Shown here: in pieces, positions 23,124-34,549 of the stretch
How the letters are laid out: every line of letters starts with the position of its first letter
Numbering within the stretch: the first letter of the stretch is position 1
Source of the DNA: Rhytidiadelphus loreus
Lineage: Eukaryota > Streptophyta > Bryopsida > Hypnales > Hylocomiaceae
NCBI GenBank assembly: GCA_947034895.1
Contig: OX344762.1
Span: 1,428,501 to 1,492,500, forward strand
Reading direction: 5' to 3'
DNA length: 64,000 nucleotides
The notes under the pieces: generated by a model
What the model was told of the DNA's origin: nothing
Seen by the model: the letters and a program-made list of their open reading frames with translations, nothing else
The model's database searches: none
Made by a program: the position numbers and the translations under genes

Positions 23124-24617
23124 CTACTTTCTAAAAACCTCTTTTTGGTTTAGGAAGTCACTCATATTAGGAGGAGGACCCACTTTCTTGTATTCTTCAC
23201 CTCTCTTTCCCGTTGTATCCTTCATCCACTTCATCCATTGCGTATAATACTCGCTTTCGGCTCTCAGATCCACAAACTCGTCTTCCAACACTTGTACTCT
23301 AGTCTCATGGAACTTCACCAAATTCCGAAGCATTTCTAACTCCTCTGGTAGATTACCGTATGTCGAGGCCATTGCCAAAACGTCCACCTCCTTGACATGT
23401 TTTTTGGCCGCTTCGTAATATTTCTTTTCTTCTTCGGTAATTTGAACACGCAGTGCTCGCCGCTCATTCTGTGCTTTCCTACATCTGCGTTGCAGGGTTT
23501 CTAATTTTGATTCCCACAATAAACAATGGTCAACTTGGGACAATTTCCCGGTGCTCTGCTTAGTTAAATACTGGTCTCCATTCTTCTTAAAAGCAACAAA
23601 ATCGTCATCTCTCTCTTTGAGTATTTAGTTGAGAGACCTCAATTGTTGCTTCAAATAAGCTTCAGTGCGAGAAGACACTTCGCGTTCCTTCAAATTCTTC
23701 AGTTCCTCACTCTTTGTACTCAATGATAAACGTGCACTCTCGATTTTGGCAATCAAGGTCTCCTCATTGTCTGATGAATCACTATCACCTTCTAGCATCG
23801 CACACTCCTCTGTGGAAAAGTCCTCCACTTCCATGGGGTCAACTTTTTCCAAGACTTCTTCATGGCTGGTTGAGGTAATGGGCTCTTTTCCACAATCTTT
23901 CTTCTTCTGAAGGCCCACATCCAAAGACTTCTTGGACTCGGTGACAAAAACATCTTCATCATCGCTAGAGAAGGAATATCCGTTGTACTCATGGGTGTGC
24001 TCGTCCGAGGAAGAAGTGGAAGACCAAACTACTTCTTCATCAGCAACAAATGATGCTCCACGCTTAATCGGTGTCATCATCTTGCTTATATCAAGAGGAT
24101 ACTTTGCCCACAAGTTGGAGGCTTCCTTCCACTCTTTTTGGTCCGGACGGACCGCAATAGGCATTTCTGGGAGTGTTGTCCAATCGACTACCTTCTTCAA
24201 AACAACTTCGGCATACACCATTCGTACAAGAAAGAAACTGAAATTATCGTTTCTGTACACCTTGGTCTCCAAATATAGAAGGGTCCATACTTCGCAGCAT
24301 CTACGCATGAACCTTGTGTCCGTAGCATACGCAAGGTTAACCTTTTGGTTTTGAACGTACAAAGGGTGACGACACAACGGAAATAACTTGCTGATGTGGC
24401 ACCAATCCACATACTTCGCAACAGTCCGGTAACTCCAAGGCTCTGGTTCATCCCTCCAACCCTTAAAAGCCTTAATCTTCAGATGAAGTAATATGGCCAC
24501 GCGCTTCTTGTGCTTCTTGCCTGACTGTTTTCGACCCTTGTCCTTCATCGCCCTTTTCTCTTGCGGAGTCAATGGAGTAGGTATGGTAGGAAGAGATGGC
24601 AAGGTCATACGCTCCAT
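23124..24617 (-). pseudogene. VDW-coiled coil protein, nested element (minus strand)
   Basis: From ATG at 24617 the protein begins with a Lys-rich segment (KDKGRKQSGKKHKKR), then the VDW domain: VAKYVDWCHISKLF, FMRRCCEVWTLLY, MVYAE, VVDWTTL. An acidic Ser-rich middle and a long C-terminal coiled coil follow. No RING. One in-frame TAA at 23625-23627 separates the two parts; the frame then continues to a natural end at 23124, about 497 codons in total. A TATA-like AT run lies near 24645 and a nested-type array at 24961-25155. The VDW domain is unrecognised; the coil suggests a dimer or a partner protein. Confidence 0.72.
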
Positions 24618-24960
24618 GTTTTAACAACGTATGTATAACTAAGCAATATATACTATATAAAAGTCTCAATGCCAAAATACTTACTCTAACTAAGTGAAAC
24701 TAGTAATCATACGTGTGACACATTTACAAATATCGAAGCAGAAGTAGATGTTCAAGGTTCAAAGATCGTAGCAGATAGGGTCAAGTTTACGAAACACCGC
24801 GGTTTAGACATGCATGGAATGAGAAGAATGAAATTCCTTCATTCCCCAATCCCTGCCTCACGCACATGCAGTCAGCCACTTCAAGGTGGATGACAGCCTT
24901 TGCACAGAAGCAGGGGGACTGACGACCGCAAGTCCACCCCACCCCATTTGTACTGGGACT

Positions 24961-25155
24961 AGCGGTCGCGAGAGGGCGAGTGCGGGTCCCCCGACCGAAC
25001 AAGGGCGACTGCGGGTACCCAGGCGACCACGGGTCCACAAGGCGACCGCGGGTGCGGATCCCTGGGCGACTTCGGGTGCGGGTCCCTAGGCGACTTCGGG
25101 TGTGGGTCCCTGGGCAACTTCGGGTGCGGGTCCCTGGGCGACTTCGGGTGATTTT
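24961..25155. promoter_or_regulatory. GGGCGACTTCGGGT array upstream of minus-strand VDW gene
   Basis: Seven or so units reading 'ggcgacttcgggtg' and 'ggcgaccgcgggtg' separated by 'cgggtccctg'. It lies about 340 bp upstream of the gene starting at 24617. Confidence 0.65.
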
Positions 25156-26318
25156 TCAGATAAAGACAAATAAAAGAGGAATCTAACACAAGTGGTTTCA
25201 TATTTTTGGAAGTATTTTATAATTACTTATAAATTTCCAAAGGACTTCTGTCATAGGTCCCTATTTATGCCCCTAGGTCTTCTGCAAAATGTTCACTTGC
25301 AACTTCTAAACATAAATGGGAAAGTAAAGATAATGGATTGGCTCTTACAATTCATAATTTTTTTTTCTCGAATCATTTAATGATTATGGAGGTCAATTTA
25401 TGAACTACAGATTGTCCATTTCAAAGCCACTTATAGAGTCCATTATTAATGCCCACTCCATTTCAAAGTCTTCTACCTTATCTTTACTTTCACATCCACA
25501 CAAATGGAGAAAGGAACCCTCTTTAAAATCCAATGGACGTCGGATTTGGAGAAACTCCCAAACTAAAAAAATATTTACGATAGTGTTTCCTTGAGTGTCA
25601 AATGCTTCAATGCACACCCTTGCCTGAGCAAAAAAATTTATGTATCAATGAATAGGTGGTAGTGAAATCGTGGGCCACCAGAATTAAAAATATTCCCAAC
25701 CTGTAATGAGTTTAATAGCTATTCAAGTGATATTAAGTTTTGGAAGAGAACATTTTAGAATGCCAATATAATTTGTAGTTCTTCATTTCACCTTCAATCC
25801 CAATTTTCTTTTATAAGCAATACAATCAATAAAGAAAATGAAAATTTTCTTGGTTATCATCTCACAACTCTTATCCAATTTTGCACTCAAAGGAAACGTG
25901 CATACTAATACACAACTACACAAGCTAATTAAACATTCATACGGTTAGATTTTGGGGTTATAAAACTTGCTTCAATGGCAATTACTATAAGTCCATGCTC
26001 AATTTTCATAGGAAAAATACAAGAGGGAAAGGCTTAAGGCACTTAGGACTTTATTAGTAATGCACTCTAATTGTTAAGTTAAACTTATCTTTTGACCCTA
26101 CTTAGATTAAGCAAACACCCGTCTTGTAAAATCAAATTTCATTCAGAAGTATTTATTCGTCATTCTCCATAATGACGAACAAATCTAATTAAATAATGAT
26201 TTACCACAATTGAATTCTAAAATACTCTATATCATTACAAATTAGTTGCTTTAAAGTTTCAAAAAATCCCGTGAAGACCTCGGTATAGGCCACGCGACGT
26301 GCTTCGAGGATTGAGCCA

Positions 26319-26381
26319 AGGACCACTTTGAATTCTGCACCAAAATGTTTTTCATCTCAGTGCGCAATTCAAAGTGCCACT
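26319..26381. repeat. Hairpin in repeat arm A
   Basis: An imperfect inverted repeat of about 25 bp per arm around a 4-5 nt loop. The arms carry 'cactttgaatt' and its complement. The same position in arms B, C and D also forms a hairpin, but with different arm sequence. Confidence 0.7.
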
Positions 26382-26647
26382 TGACCAAACCTGTAAGATC
26401 CAACCATAACCTCCTATATCATGCACACGGAGTTGGGAATCGAACTGTAGACCTCCCAGACTCCACTTGAGTTCAAAGAAGTTGACCCTTGTGTGAGAAT
26501 CCCTTCCACTACTTCACCTTCCCGTTGGTCACATCGGGAATCACCTTTGATGCACCACTCCTTGTCCATTCCATCTTTATTCTTTTTTTTCTTTGATTCT
26601 ATTGGGCTTCAAAATACCATCAGCTGCCCAACACGAAATAGTCTCCC

Positions 26648-26880
26648 CGTTTGGACCCGAAGTCGCCCCACCCGAAGTCGCCCTACCCGCGGTCGCCCAA
26701 GTCCCAGAAAAGAGGAAAGCAAAAATGCGTGAGTTCTTCCCTCCTCTCTGGACTCGCGGTCGCCCTACCCGAAGTCGCCCTACCCGCAGTCGCCCCACCC
26801 GAGGTCGCCCCAGCACCGCAGAAAGAAGTCCCTAGTTTCCCCCTTTTCTGGACCCGCGGTCGCCTCACCCGCGGTCGCCC
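26648..26880. repeat. Nested-type GC array within arm A
   Basis: Units read 'cccgaagtcgccc' and 'cccgcggtcgcccc'. There is no gene within 2.7 kb to the right, so this array seems to travel with the repeat arm rather than serve a promoter. Confidence 0.7.
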
Positions 26881-27100
26881 CTACATTGGTATTTGAAAGA
26901 GTGACTTACAAAAGACTGCAGTCATGGTAGGTGAGATCATAGAATAATCTCTAGATAGCTTACAATTATATCACATGATCATTTTATTAAATGGTCCCTA
27001 ACAAGGCTTCAATATCCTCAAGCCCTACAATGATGAACCAAAACCCCTACAAAGCCCTCGCAAACTAGAACCATAAACGCAAACCTAAACCCTCAAATGC

Positions 27101-28019
27101 CCAACACATTTTAGGATGGTTTATGAATTTGCTTGAACCCCAAAATGACCCTGGAATTTGCTAAGCTTCTAGAATTTGCTCTAAATTGAACAAAAATCCA
27201 ACATTTTGATACGTTCTATCCATTCTTTTTGAATTGTAACCGTGTAAATTCAAACTAGACGTATTAGAGATCACATTAGAAAAGAAAACACAACAATACC
27301 TCTAATTTATTGAAAGATTATAATGTTTTATCATGAGGGTGTTAAATTTGTGAAAGTGATTTGAAGTATTTCAATCCTCTTTTCAAATGTGAAATCTAAA
27401 AAGTTCGTCACCTAAAAAATATGAGCTTAAAGGGCCTAAGGTGCATAAACCCAATCAATTTATAACTTCTCAAAATCTACTTTATCATTTTTTTTAATTT
27501 CATTTGTAATGTGATATTTTCTCAAAGATTTAGTGTGTTTGAGGCTCATTCCTAAGAGCCCTCAACACTACAAAAAGTCAAGATTGCAAGTGTACACCCA
27601 TGCACAAAATCTTAAATAGAAAAATCATAATCAATCATTTTCAAAATCAGATTTTTGAAGCTAAAACTAAACTTCAAAAAGAATTTTCCAAAAATATGAA
27701 TTACTACATATAGTAATTTGGTAAGGTTTTGTTTAACTTAGGAAACTGGTTGAGGACCCATCCTGTCCTCGGGGTCACTTAGGGGTTCACTTGAACAAGA
27801 AGCCAACATCTTGAATTATAGAATCAATTTCTGTATACTTCTTCATTTTTCCTCCAATCCCAAGAAACTTTTTTTCTGCAAACTTTAAAATTGTTGTGGA
27901 GAGGGGTAATACACTCGAAGTGAAGAATGTACATTTCTCTTGTTATAATCTTAAAACTCTTCCGCAATTTTGCACTCAAAATGAATGTGCATACTAACAA
28001 GCAAGTTGTTTAAACATTC
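27101..28019. other. AT-rich spacer in nested element
   Basis: No gene seen. Falls between repeat arms A and B. Confidence 0.4.
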
Positions 28020-28102
28020 ATACGTTTAGATTAAAAAATAAATAGGAAACTTGCTTCAATGGGAATAACTACAAGTCCATGCTCTTTTCAGAACAGAAAA
28101 AC

Positions 28103-28516
28103 TAAGGTAGGAGGCTGTGAAAGAGTGCGGGCATTAAGAATGGCTCCTATAAATGGTTGTGGAATGGTGCATCTAAAGTTCTGAAATTGACCAATACATT
28201 CATTGAATGAACCAAGGAAGAAAACATTATTAATTGGAAGAGCCAATCATTCTCTGTGTTTTCTCCATTTTTATTTAGAATTGCAAGTGAACCATTCATG
28301 AAAGATCTAGGGTCACAAATAGGGACCTATGACCCAACTTGTTTGAAAATTCATAAGTAATTCAAAAATCTTTGGAAAAATATGAAACCACTTGGGTTAG
28401 ATTCCTCATCAATTTCTCTTTGTCTGAAAAATGAGCTAAAAATATTCCCGTCCAAAGAAATACACGAAAAAGGCAGACCAGCCCTTAGGTGCACCATTTC
28501 TGAGCCTCCTACCTTA
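28103..28516. mobile_element. Small MITE, possibly Tc1/mariner-type
   Basis: It has perfect 14-bp inverted ends TAAGGTAGGAGGCT (28103-28116 and 28503-28516), with TA as the possible target duplication. No ORF. Related, partly broken copies have an end at 25467-25480 (arm A) and run from 35268 to about 35914 (arm D). Confidence 0.6.
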
Positions 28517-28812
28517 CACTTGGAAAGGCATAGGCTCTTAGGGGTTCATTAGTAATGCACTCTAATTGTTAAGTTAAACTTATCTTTTGACCCTACATAG
28601 ATTAAGCAAACACCCCGTATTGTAAAATCAAATTTCATTCACAAGTATTTATTCGTCATTGTCCCTAATGACGAACAATTCTAATTAAATAAAGATTTAG
28701 CACAATTGAATTCTAAAATACTCTATATCATTACGAATTAGATACTTTAAAGTTTCAAAAAATCCCGTGAAGACCTCGGTATAGGCCACGCGACGTGCTT
28801 CGAGGATTGAGC

Positions 28813-28879
28813 CAAGGGGCACTTCGAATTTCGCACTGAAATGTTTTTCATCTCAGTGCAAAATTCAAAGTGCCCCTTG
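28813..28879. repeat. Hairpin in repeat arm B
   Basis: Arms of about 28 bp around a 'ttttt' loop, with only a few mismatches. The stem base is 'caaggggcac' against its complement. Confidence 0.75.
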
Positions 28880-29111
28880 ACCAAACCCGTAAGACCCAAC
28901 TATAACCTCCTACATCATGCACACGGAGTTGGGAATCGAACCGCAGACCTCCCAGACTCCACTTGAGTTCGAAGAAGTTGACCCTTGTGTGAGAATCCCT
29001 TCCACTACTTCACCTTCCCGTTGGTCACATCGGAAATCACCTTTGATGCACCACTCCTTGTCCATCCCATTTTTATTCATTTTTTTCTTTGATTCTATTG
29101 GCTTCAAAATA

Positions 29112-29500
29112 CCCGAAGTCGCCCAACACAAAATAGTCTCCCAGTCGCCCCACGGCTCCATAGCCCCACCCGAAGTCGCCCTACCCGAAGTCGCCCCACC
29201 CGAAGTCGCCCAATCCCCCAAAGAGGATTACAAATGCGTGAATTTTCCACGACTTCTGGACCCGCGGTCGCCCCACCTGAAGTCGCCCACCCGAAGTCGC
29301 CCACCCGAAGTCGCCCACCCGAAGTCGCCTACCCGAAGTCGCCCCAGTCGAGGTCGCCCCAGGACCAAAAAAGCTGGAAGTCCCAAGTTCCAGGGCGACC
29401 TCGGGTTCAGGTTTCAGGACCGCTTTGGTACCCGCGGTCGCCCTTACCCGCACGCGCCCCTATGGCGACCGCGGGTACTTAAGCGGTCGCCCCACCCGCA
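29112..29500. promoter_or_regulatory. GC array upstream of nested kinase-like gene
   Basis: About 20 units reading 'acccgaagtcgccc', turning to the opposite sense ('ggcgacctcgggttc', 'ggcgaccgcgggta') between about 29390 and 29480. The gene start at 29660 lies 160 bp downstream. Confidence 0.7.
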
Positions 29501-29659
29501 TTCGCTAGTCTTGGTCCTGTGCTACGGCTTTCATCCACCTTGTAGTGGCTGAATGCGAGCTTGTGGGCCAAGGCGGTGATTGGGGGGTGGACTTGTTGCC
29601 CTTTTTTTCCACGACTCTATTTATTCATTGATTGTAGGTAACTTTGTGAAGGAAGAGCT

Positions 29660-31300
29660 ATGTCTAATCCAAGAGAAGGGAGTAGTACAATGCGTCCGTC
29701 TCTATGGGATATTAACCACGATGACCCCCGGGAATGGGAAAATGTTATAAGGAAATATGTAAGGGGCACCGACCTTGACAATCCCGCGGAGTTCCAAGTG
29801 ACTATTGACTCATACGAGTCAACGGGTGGAGAGTCATCATCAAAGTCGAAGAAGTCAAAGACGGCACATGATAAGGACCCAACTTATCCTCCACGTGATT
29901 ATTCAATATTTGCACAGCGAGTGTGTTTCGAATGGTACGAGGGACGCACTGTGGAATTCCTAGAGTCTACATACTTGAGGCATAAAGAATCAGGCATCAT
30001 TAAGTTGAAGAGAGATTTGAGCACTTTTATTCTAAAAAAGTGCAAAGAATCCCCGAAATATGCTGACGTGGATGAAACGTACTTTGGCAACTATGAGAAG
30101 TGGATGGAGAACGTGCTCATGGAAATCATTTTCAATACCAAAAAAATCATTGTAGAGCACCGACCTATAGTCCCTGGGTCTGAAAATAAGGAGACCATCG
30201 AATTCCACGCAAAAATGGCATGGTGGCAGAAAGCGGCGTCTAGACTATCGAAGACTGTATCTAGGGCGATGGGGTGGCAGTTGGACGCATTGACGGCTAC
30301 TCTTTCTCAAAACAGTGGATCGTCTCTCATGTGGATCAATTCTAGTGCAAAAGTGGTTCCGCTTAGTGGATATGACCAACAAGGGGGGTATGGAAAGGTG
30401 CGTAAGGTATACATTGATGGCATGTCTACAATACCCAAGCATGTACATTTTGCGGGGAAGGTGTCAAAGCAAACAAACACGCGTGATGCGAGATATGAAC
30501 GATCCATTGAGGCCTTGGTGTGTCCTTTAAATCACCCAGCCATTGTTAAATTTGTGGCTATCCACGCCAATACAATAGAGGCCTACACGTTGTGGTGGAA
30601 TGGTGGTAATTTGAACAAACTTGTTCGCTTGAATGAGAAGGTCGTGCCACATGCCGATTGGCACGAAATCAAGTTGGTGAAGGAACTTCAACAAGAGCAG
30701 GTGAAGCAAATTAGCCTCTTTCGAAGGCACAAGGCGAAGTTGGCATGGGCCCTTGTTTATGTGACAAGTCTTGTACACAATGAAGGTGTTCTACACAACG
30801 ATTTGTCTCCCAACAACATATTAATCCATTATCCGCCGTACTCGGATGATGTTATAAACATTGGGATTTGCGATTGGGGAATTGCCAGTCGTATACAAGA
30901 GGGAGCTCCCTCACATTTTGGATACAAAACCACGAAAGAGAGGGATGACATGTTGAAAGGCAGATGGTGGGTGGCTCCAGAGTTGTTCTATGTGTTTGGG
31001 CCAAAGGGTTCAGAAACGAGCCTTGACAAGATGCAAGCCAGGCACAAGTATACGGTTAAGTCTGATTCGTTTTCTATTGGTAAATTGATTTGGAACATGA
31101 AAATTGGTTATATGGGTGAATATGACAGGGAACTATTCAAAAACCCTGAGTCGGGAAAGTTCTTTACAATGAAGTTACGTGCGCTTATGGATCTTGACTT
31201 ACAGACGAGACTCACATGCTCTGAGGTGGTAGCTTCACTCATGCTTCCACCCTGGAATATGAAGCCTCCAGAATTAGTTTTTCGGGACTCCGTGTTGTAG
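29660..31300 (+). CDS. Kinase-like protein of the nested element
   Basis: This is an intact 546-codon frame. About 230 N-terminal residues are unrecognised; a protein-kinase fold follows. Visible motifs: Gly loop GGYGKV (about residue 241), Lys in AGKVSK (about 267), catalytic loop HNDLSPNN (about 378, HRD-like with Asp and Asn kept), DWG in place of DFG (about 404), and APEL. The key Lys, both Asp and Asn are present, so it could be active. The gene at 46059 in the outer element has the same plan. I place it in the kinase superfamily but in no known plant family. It lies between inverted repeat arms A/B and C/D. That an intact kinase-like gene is kept in a transposon suggests a role for the element, which is inference. 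Confidence 0.8.
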   Translation: MSNPREGSSTMRPSLWDINHDDPREWENVIRKYVRGTDLDNPAEFQVTIDSYESTGGESSSKSKKSKTAHDKDPTYPPRDYSIFAQRVCFEWYEGRTVEFLESTYLRHKESGIIKLKRDLSTFILKKCKESPKYADVDETYFGNYEKWMENVLMEIIFNTKKIIVEHRPIVPGSENKETIEFHAKMAWWQKAASRLSKTVSRAMGWQLDALTATLSQNSGSSLMWINSSAKVVPLSGYDQQGGYGKVRKVYIDGMSTIPKHVHFAGKVSKQTNTRDARYERSIEALVCPLNHPAIVKFVAIHANTIEAYTLWWNGGNLNKLVRLNEKVVPHADWHEIKLVKELQQEQVKQISLFRRHKAKLAWALVYVTSLVHNEGVLHNDLSPNNILIHYPPYSDDVINIGICDWGIASRIQEGAPSHFGYKTTKERDDMLKGRWWVAPELFYVFGPKGSETSLDKMQARHKYTVKSDSFSIGKLIWNMKIGYMGEYDRELFKNPESGKFFTMKLRALMDLDLQTRLTCSEVVASLMLPPWNMKPPELVFRDSVL

Positions 31301-31302
31301 TG

Positions 31303-32039
31303 TGATAGAAGAATACCATAGTATCATTTTGGAGTAGTACTTCTAGTACATGTAATCAAATTTTAATATGAAGTGCCATTTTCCCCAAATTGGCAATATT
31401 GTGGATCTATTCTTCATGGTATGTTGTATTGAATCTCTCATATCAATGTTTGTATTTTGCTGCAATGAATGAATTAAATAGGCTCAATGTTCTAGTAAGA
31501 TATCCTACAGTAAGATATATAGCCTTGGAATAATGGAGCCCATTTTCCTTCTAAAAAGCATTGACAATCGGCACTTGTATTGGTTCATCCGGCAAAAAAG
31601 GATGACTTTCTTGTAATCTTAATAGGTTTTTGGCAATAAAAACAACATTTCTCAATTGGTTTGAATGGGCCAGAAAAAATGGGAACATAAGGGTTAAATG
31701 CAATACACCATTTTTAGGTGAAATTAATTTCACCTTTATATGTAGAAATTACGTTTTCTCTCAACAAAACCATTTTGGTCTACAAATTAAAAATTAAATT
31801 TTGAATTTGCCTTTTAATGTTTCACAAAACATTTTTACAAAGAGTACCTTGAAGGCTTCTTCCAGGTTCATTACTTTTGAATACAAGGTCAAAATATTCT
31901 TGCAAGATCTATATGTTTGAGCCATAATCGAAAACTAATAAAAGTTTCTTTAGATGTGAATTTAACCCCTGAAGTTCGAAGGCCATTATAGGTTCAGAAC
32001 CACTAAAAACCGTCACTTTGGCTACTTTGAGAAAAAATC
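31303..32039. other. AT-rich spacer 3' of nested kinase-like gene
   Basis: No gene seen. It presumably contains the 3' untranslated region and terminator; 'aatgaatgaattaaata' near 31465 is a possible poly(A) signal area. Confidence 0.35.
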
Positions 32040-32507
32040 TTGAAGTGCATTACAATAAGAGTGCATTAATTATTAAGCCCTATGTGCCTAAGCCTTTCCC
32101 TCTTGTATTTTTCCTATGAAAAAAAAGCATGGACTTACAGTAATTGGGATTGAAGCAAGTTTCCTATTTATTTTTTAATCTAACCGTATGAATGTTTAAA
32201 CAACTTGCTTGTTAGTAGGCACATATAATGTTGACTTCTTGTACAATTTAAAGCAAATTCATAAAACATCCTAAAATGCATTGGGCATTTGAGGGTTACG
32301 GTTTGGATTCTAGGGTTCTACTTTGTGAGGGCTTTGTCGGGTTTTCGGTTCATGATTGTAGGGCTTCAAAATATTGAAGCCTTGTGAGGGACCATTTAAT
32401 AAAATGATCATGTGATATAATTGTAAGCTATGTAGAAAATATTCTATGATCTCACCTACCATGACAACAATGTTCTCTAAGTGACTCTTTCAAATATTGA
32501 TGTAGGG

Positions 32508-32795
32508 GCGACCGCGGGACCAGAGAAGGGGGAAATTGGGGACTTCCTTCAGTGGTGCTGGGGCGACTTCGTGTGGGGCGACCGCGGGTAGGGCGACTAC
32601 GGGTCCAGAGAAGGGGGAAATTGGGGACTTCTTTCTGCGGTGCTGGGGCAACCTCGGGTGGGGCGACCTCGGCTAGGGCGACTTCGGGTGGGGCGACCGC
32701 GGGTCCAGAGAGGAGGGAAAAACTCACACATTTGAAATTCCCTCTTTTCTGTGACTTGGGCGACTTTGGGTGGGGCGACTTCGGGTCCAAAACTG
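32508..32795. repeat. Nested-type GC array within arm C
   Basis: Units 'gggcgacttcgggtgg' and 'gggcgaccgcgggtcc', separated by a phrase containing 'agagaagggggaaa' repeated twice. The ORFs across it are by-products. Confidence 0.7.
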
Positions 32796-33063
32796 GGAGA
32801 TTAATTTGTGTTGGGCGGCTCATGTTGTTTTGAAGACCCATACAATCAAAGAAAAAAAAAGAATAAAAATGGGATGGACAAGAAGTGGTGCATCAAAGGT
32901 GATTCCCGGTGTGACCAACGGGAAGGTGAAGTAGTGGAAGGGATTCTCACACGAGGGTCGACTTCTTTGAATTCAAGTGGAGTCTGGGAGGTCTACGGTT
33001 CGATTCCCAACCCGGTGTACATGATGTACGAGGTTCTGGTTTGGGCTTATGGGTTCGGTCAAG

Positions 33064-33124
33064 GACCTCTTCGACCTCCACTGTGAGATAAGAAACAGCT
33101 CATAGTGGAGTTCGAAGCGGCCTT
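33064..33124. repeat. Hairpin in repeat arm C
   Basis: Arms of about 21 bp (ttcgacctccactgtgag and its near complement) around a short loop. Arm sequence differs from arms A and B while pairing is kept. Confidence 0.7.
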
Positions 33125-34004
33125 TGGTCAAACCTTCGAAGCATGTCACGTGGCGTATACCGAGGTCTTCACGGGATTTTCTGAAACTTAAAAGCAACTA
33201 ATTTGTAATGATATAGAGTATTTTAGAATTCAATTGTACTAAATCTTTCTTTAATTAGAACTGTTCGTCATTATGGACAATGACGAATAAATACTTGAAA
33301 ATGAAATTTGATTTTACAAGAGGGGTGTTTGCCTAATCCATTTAGAGTCAAAAGATAAATTTAACTTAACTATTAGAGTGCATTACTAATTAGGCCCTAC
33401 GTGCCTAAGCCTTTCCCTCTTGTATTTGTCCTATTAAAAAAAACCATGGACTTATAGTAATTCCCATTGAAGCAAGTTTCCTATTTATTTTTGAATCTAA
33501 CCGTATGAATGTATAAAGAACTTGCTTGTTAGTATGCACATTAATTTTGAGTGCAACATTGCGTAACTGTTGTAAGATTATAACAAGAGAATAAGAGAAA
33601 TGTACATTTTTTACTTCAAGTGTATTATCCCCCTCCACAACAATTTGATAATTTGCACAAATAAAGTTTTTTGGCATTGGAGGAAAAATGAAGAAGTACA
33701 AAGAAATTGATTCTATAATTCAAAATGTTGGCTTCTTGTTGATGTTAAAGCACATTCATAAAACATCCTAAAATGGGTTGGGCATTCAAGGGTTTAGGTT
33801 TGGGTATGGGTTCTAGTTTGCGAGGGCTTTGTAGGGTTTGGAGTTTATGACTGTAGGGCTTGAGGATATTGAAGCCTTGTTAGGGACCATTTAATAAAAT
33901 GATCATGTGTTATAATTGTAAGCTATGTAGAAAATATTCTATGATCTCACCTACCATTGATGACAGCAATGTTCTCTAAGTGATTCTTTCAAATACTGAT
34001 GTTG

Positions 34005-34218
34005 GGGCGACCGCGGGTGGGGCGACCGCGGGTCCAGAGAAGGGGGAAATTGGGACTTCCTTCAGCGGTGCTGGGGCGACCAAGGCTGGGGCGACTGCGG
34101 GTAGGGCGACCGCGGGTCCAGAGAGGAGGGAAAAACTCACGCATTTTTGCTTCCCTCTTTTCTGGGACTTGGGCGACCTCGGGTAAGGCGACTGTGGGTG
34201 GGGCAACTTCGGGTCCAA
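34005..34218. repeat. Nested-type GC array within arm D
   Basis: Units 'gggcgaccgcgggtgg' and 'gggcgactgcgggtag', with the same 'agagaagggggaaa' phrase as arm C. Confidence 0.7.
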
Positions 34219-34490
34219 AACGGGGAGACTAATTTTTGTTGGGCGGCTGATGGTATTTTGAAGCCCCGTAGAATCAAAGGAAAAAATGAATAAAGATGGG
34301 ATGGACAAGGAGTGGTGCATTGAAGGTGATTCCCGATGTGACCAACGAGAAGGTGAAGTAGTGGAAGGGATTCTCAGACAAGGGTCGACTTCTTTGAATT
34401 CAAGTGGAGTTTGGGAGGTCTATGGTTTGATTCCCAACCCGGTGTACATGATGTACGAGGTTCTGGTTTGGGCTTATGGGTTTGGTCAAG

Positions 34491-34549
34491 GACCTCTTCG
34501 ACCTCCGCAGTGAGATAGAAAACATCTCACTGCGGAGGTCGAGGAGGTC
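34491..34549. repeat. Near-perfect hairpin in repeat arm D
   Basis: 26-bp arms (34491-34516 and 34524-34549) around a 7-nt loop, with one mismatch. This is the best-paired of the four equivalent hairpins. Confidence 0.85.

Larger units (their letters stand above)
25156..27100. repeat. Repeat arm A of a large inverted repeat
   Basis: The segment is an inverted, diverged copy of 33770-35600 (arm D). Shared landmarks in opposite order: 'gaggaatctaacacaagtg', a MITE end, a hairpin (26319-26381), a tRNA-like B-box phrase, a GC array (26648-26880) and 'catggtaggtgagatcatag'. No gene seen; ORFs over the array are by-products. Confidence 0.75.
28020..29240. repeat. Repeat arm B
   Basis: Same orientation as arm A over about 28530-29240: the 'agtaatgcactctaattgtt' landmark, a hairpin at 28813-28879 with long arms of about 28 bp, the B-box phrase and the GC array follow in the same order. 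An insertion with inverted ends (28103-28516) splits its left part. Confidence 0.7.
32040..33480. repeat. Repeat arm C (inverted relative to A and B)
   Basis: In order it holds 'cattttaggatg'-type words, 'gtgagatcatagaatatt' in reverse, a GC array (32508-32795), a B-box phrase (33000-33010) and a hairpin (33064-33124). It ends near 'gcaagtttcctatttattt'. This is the reverse order of arms A and B. Confidence 0.72.
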
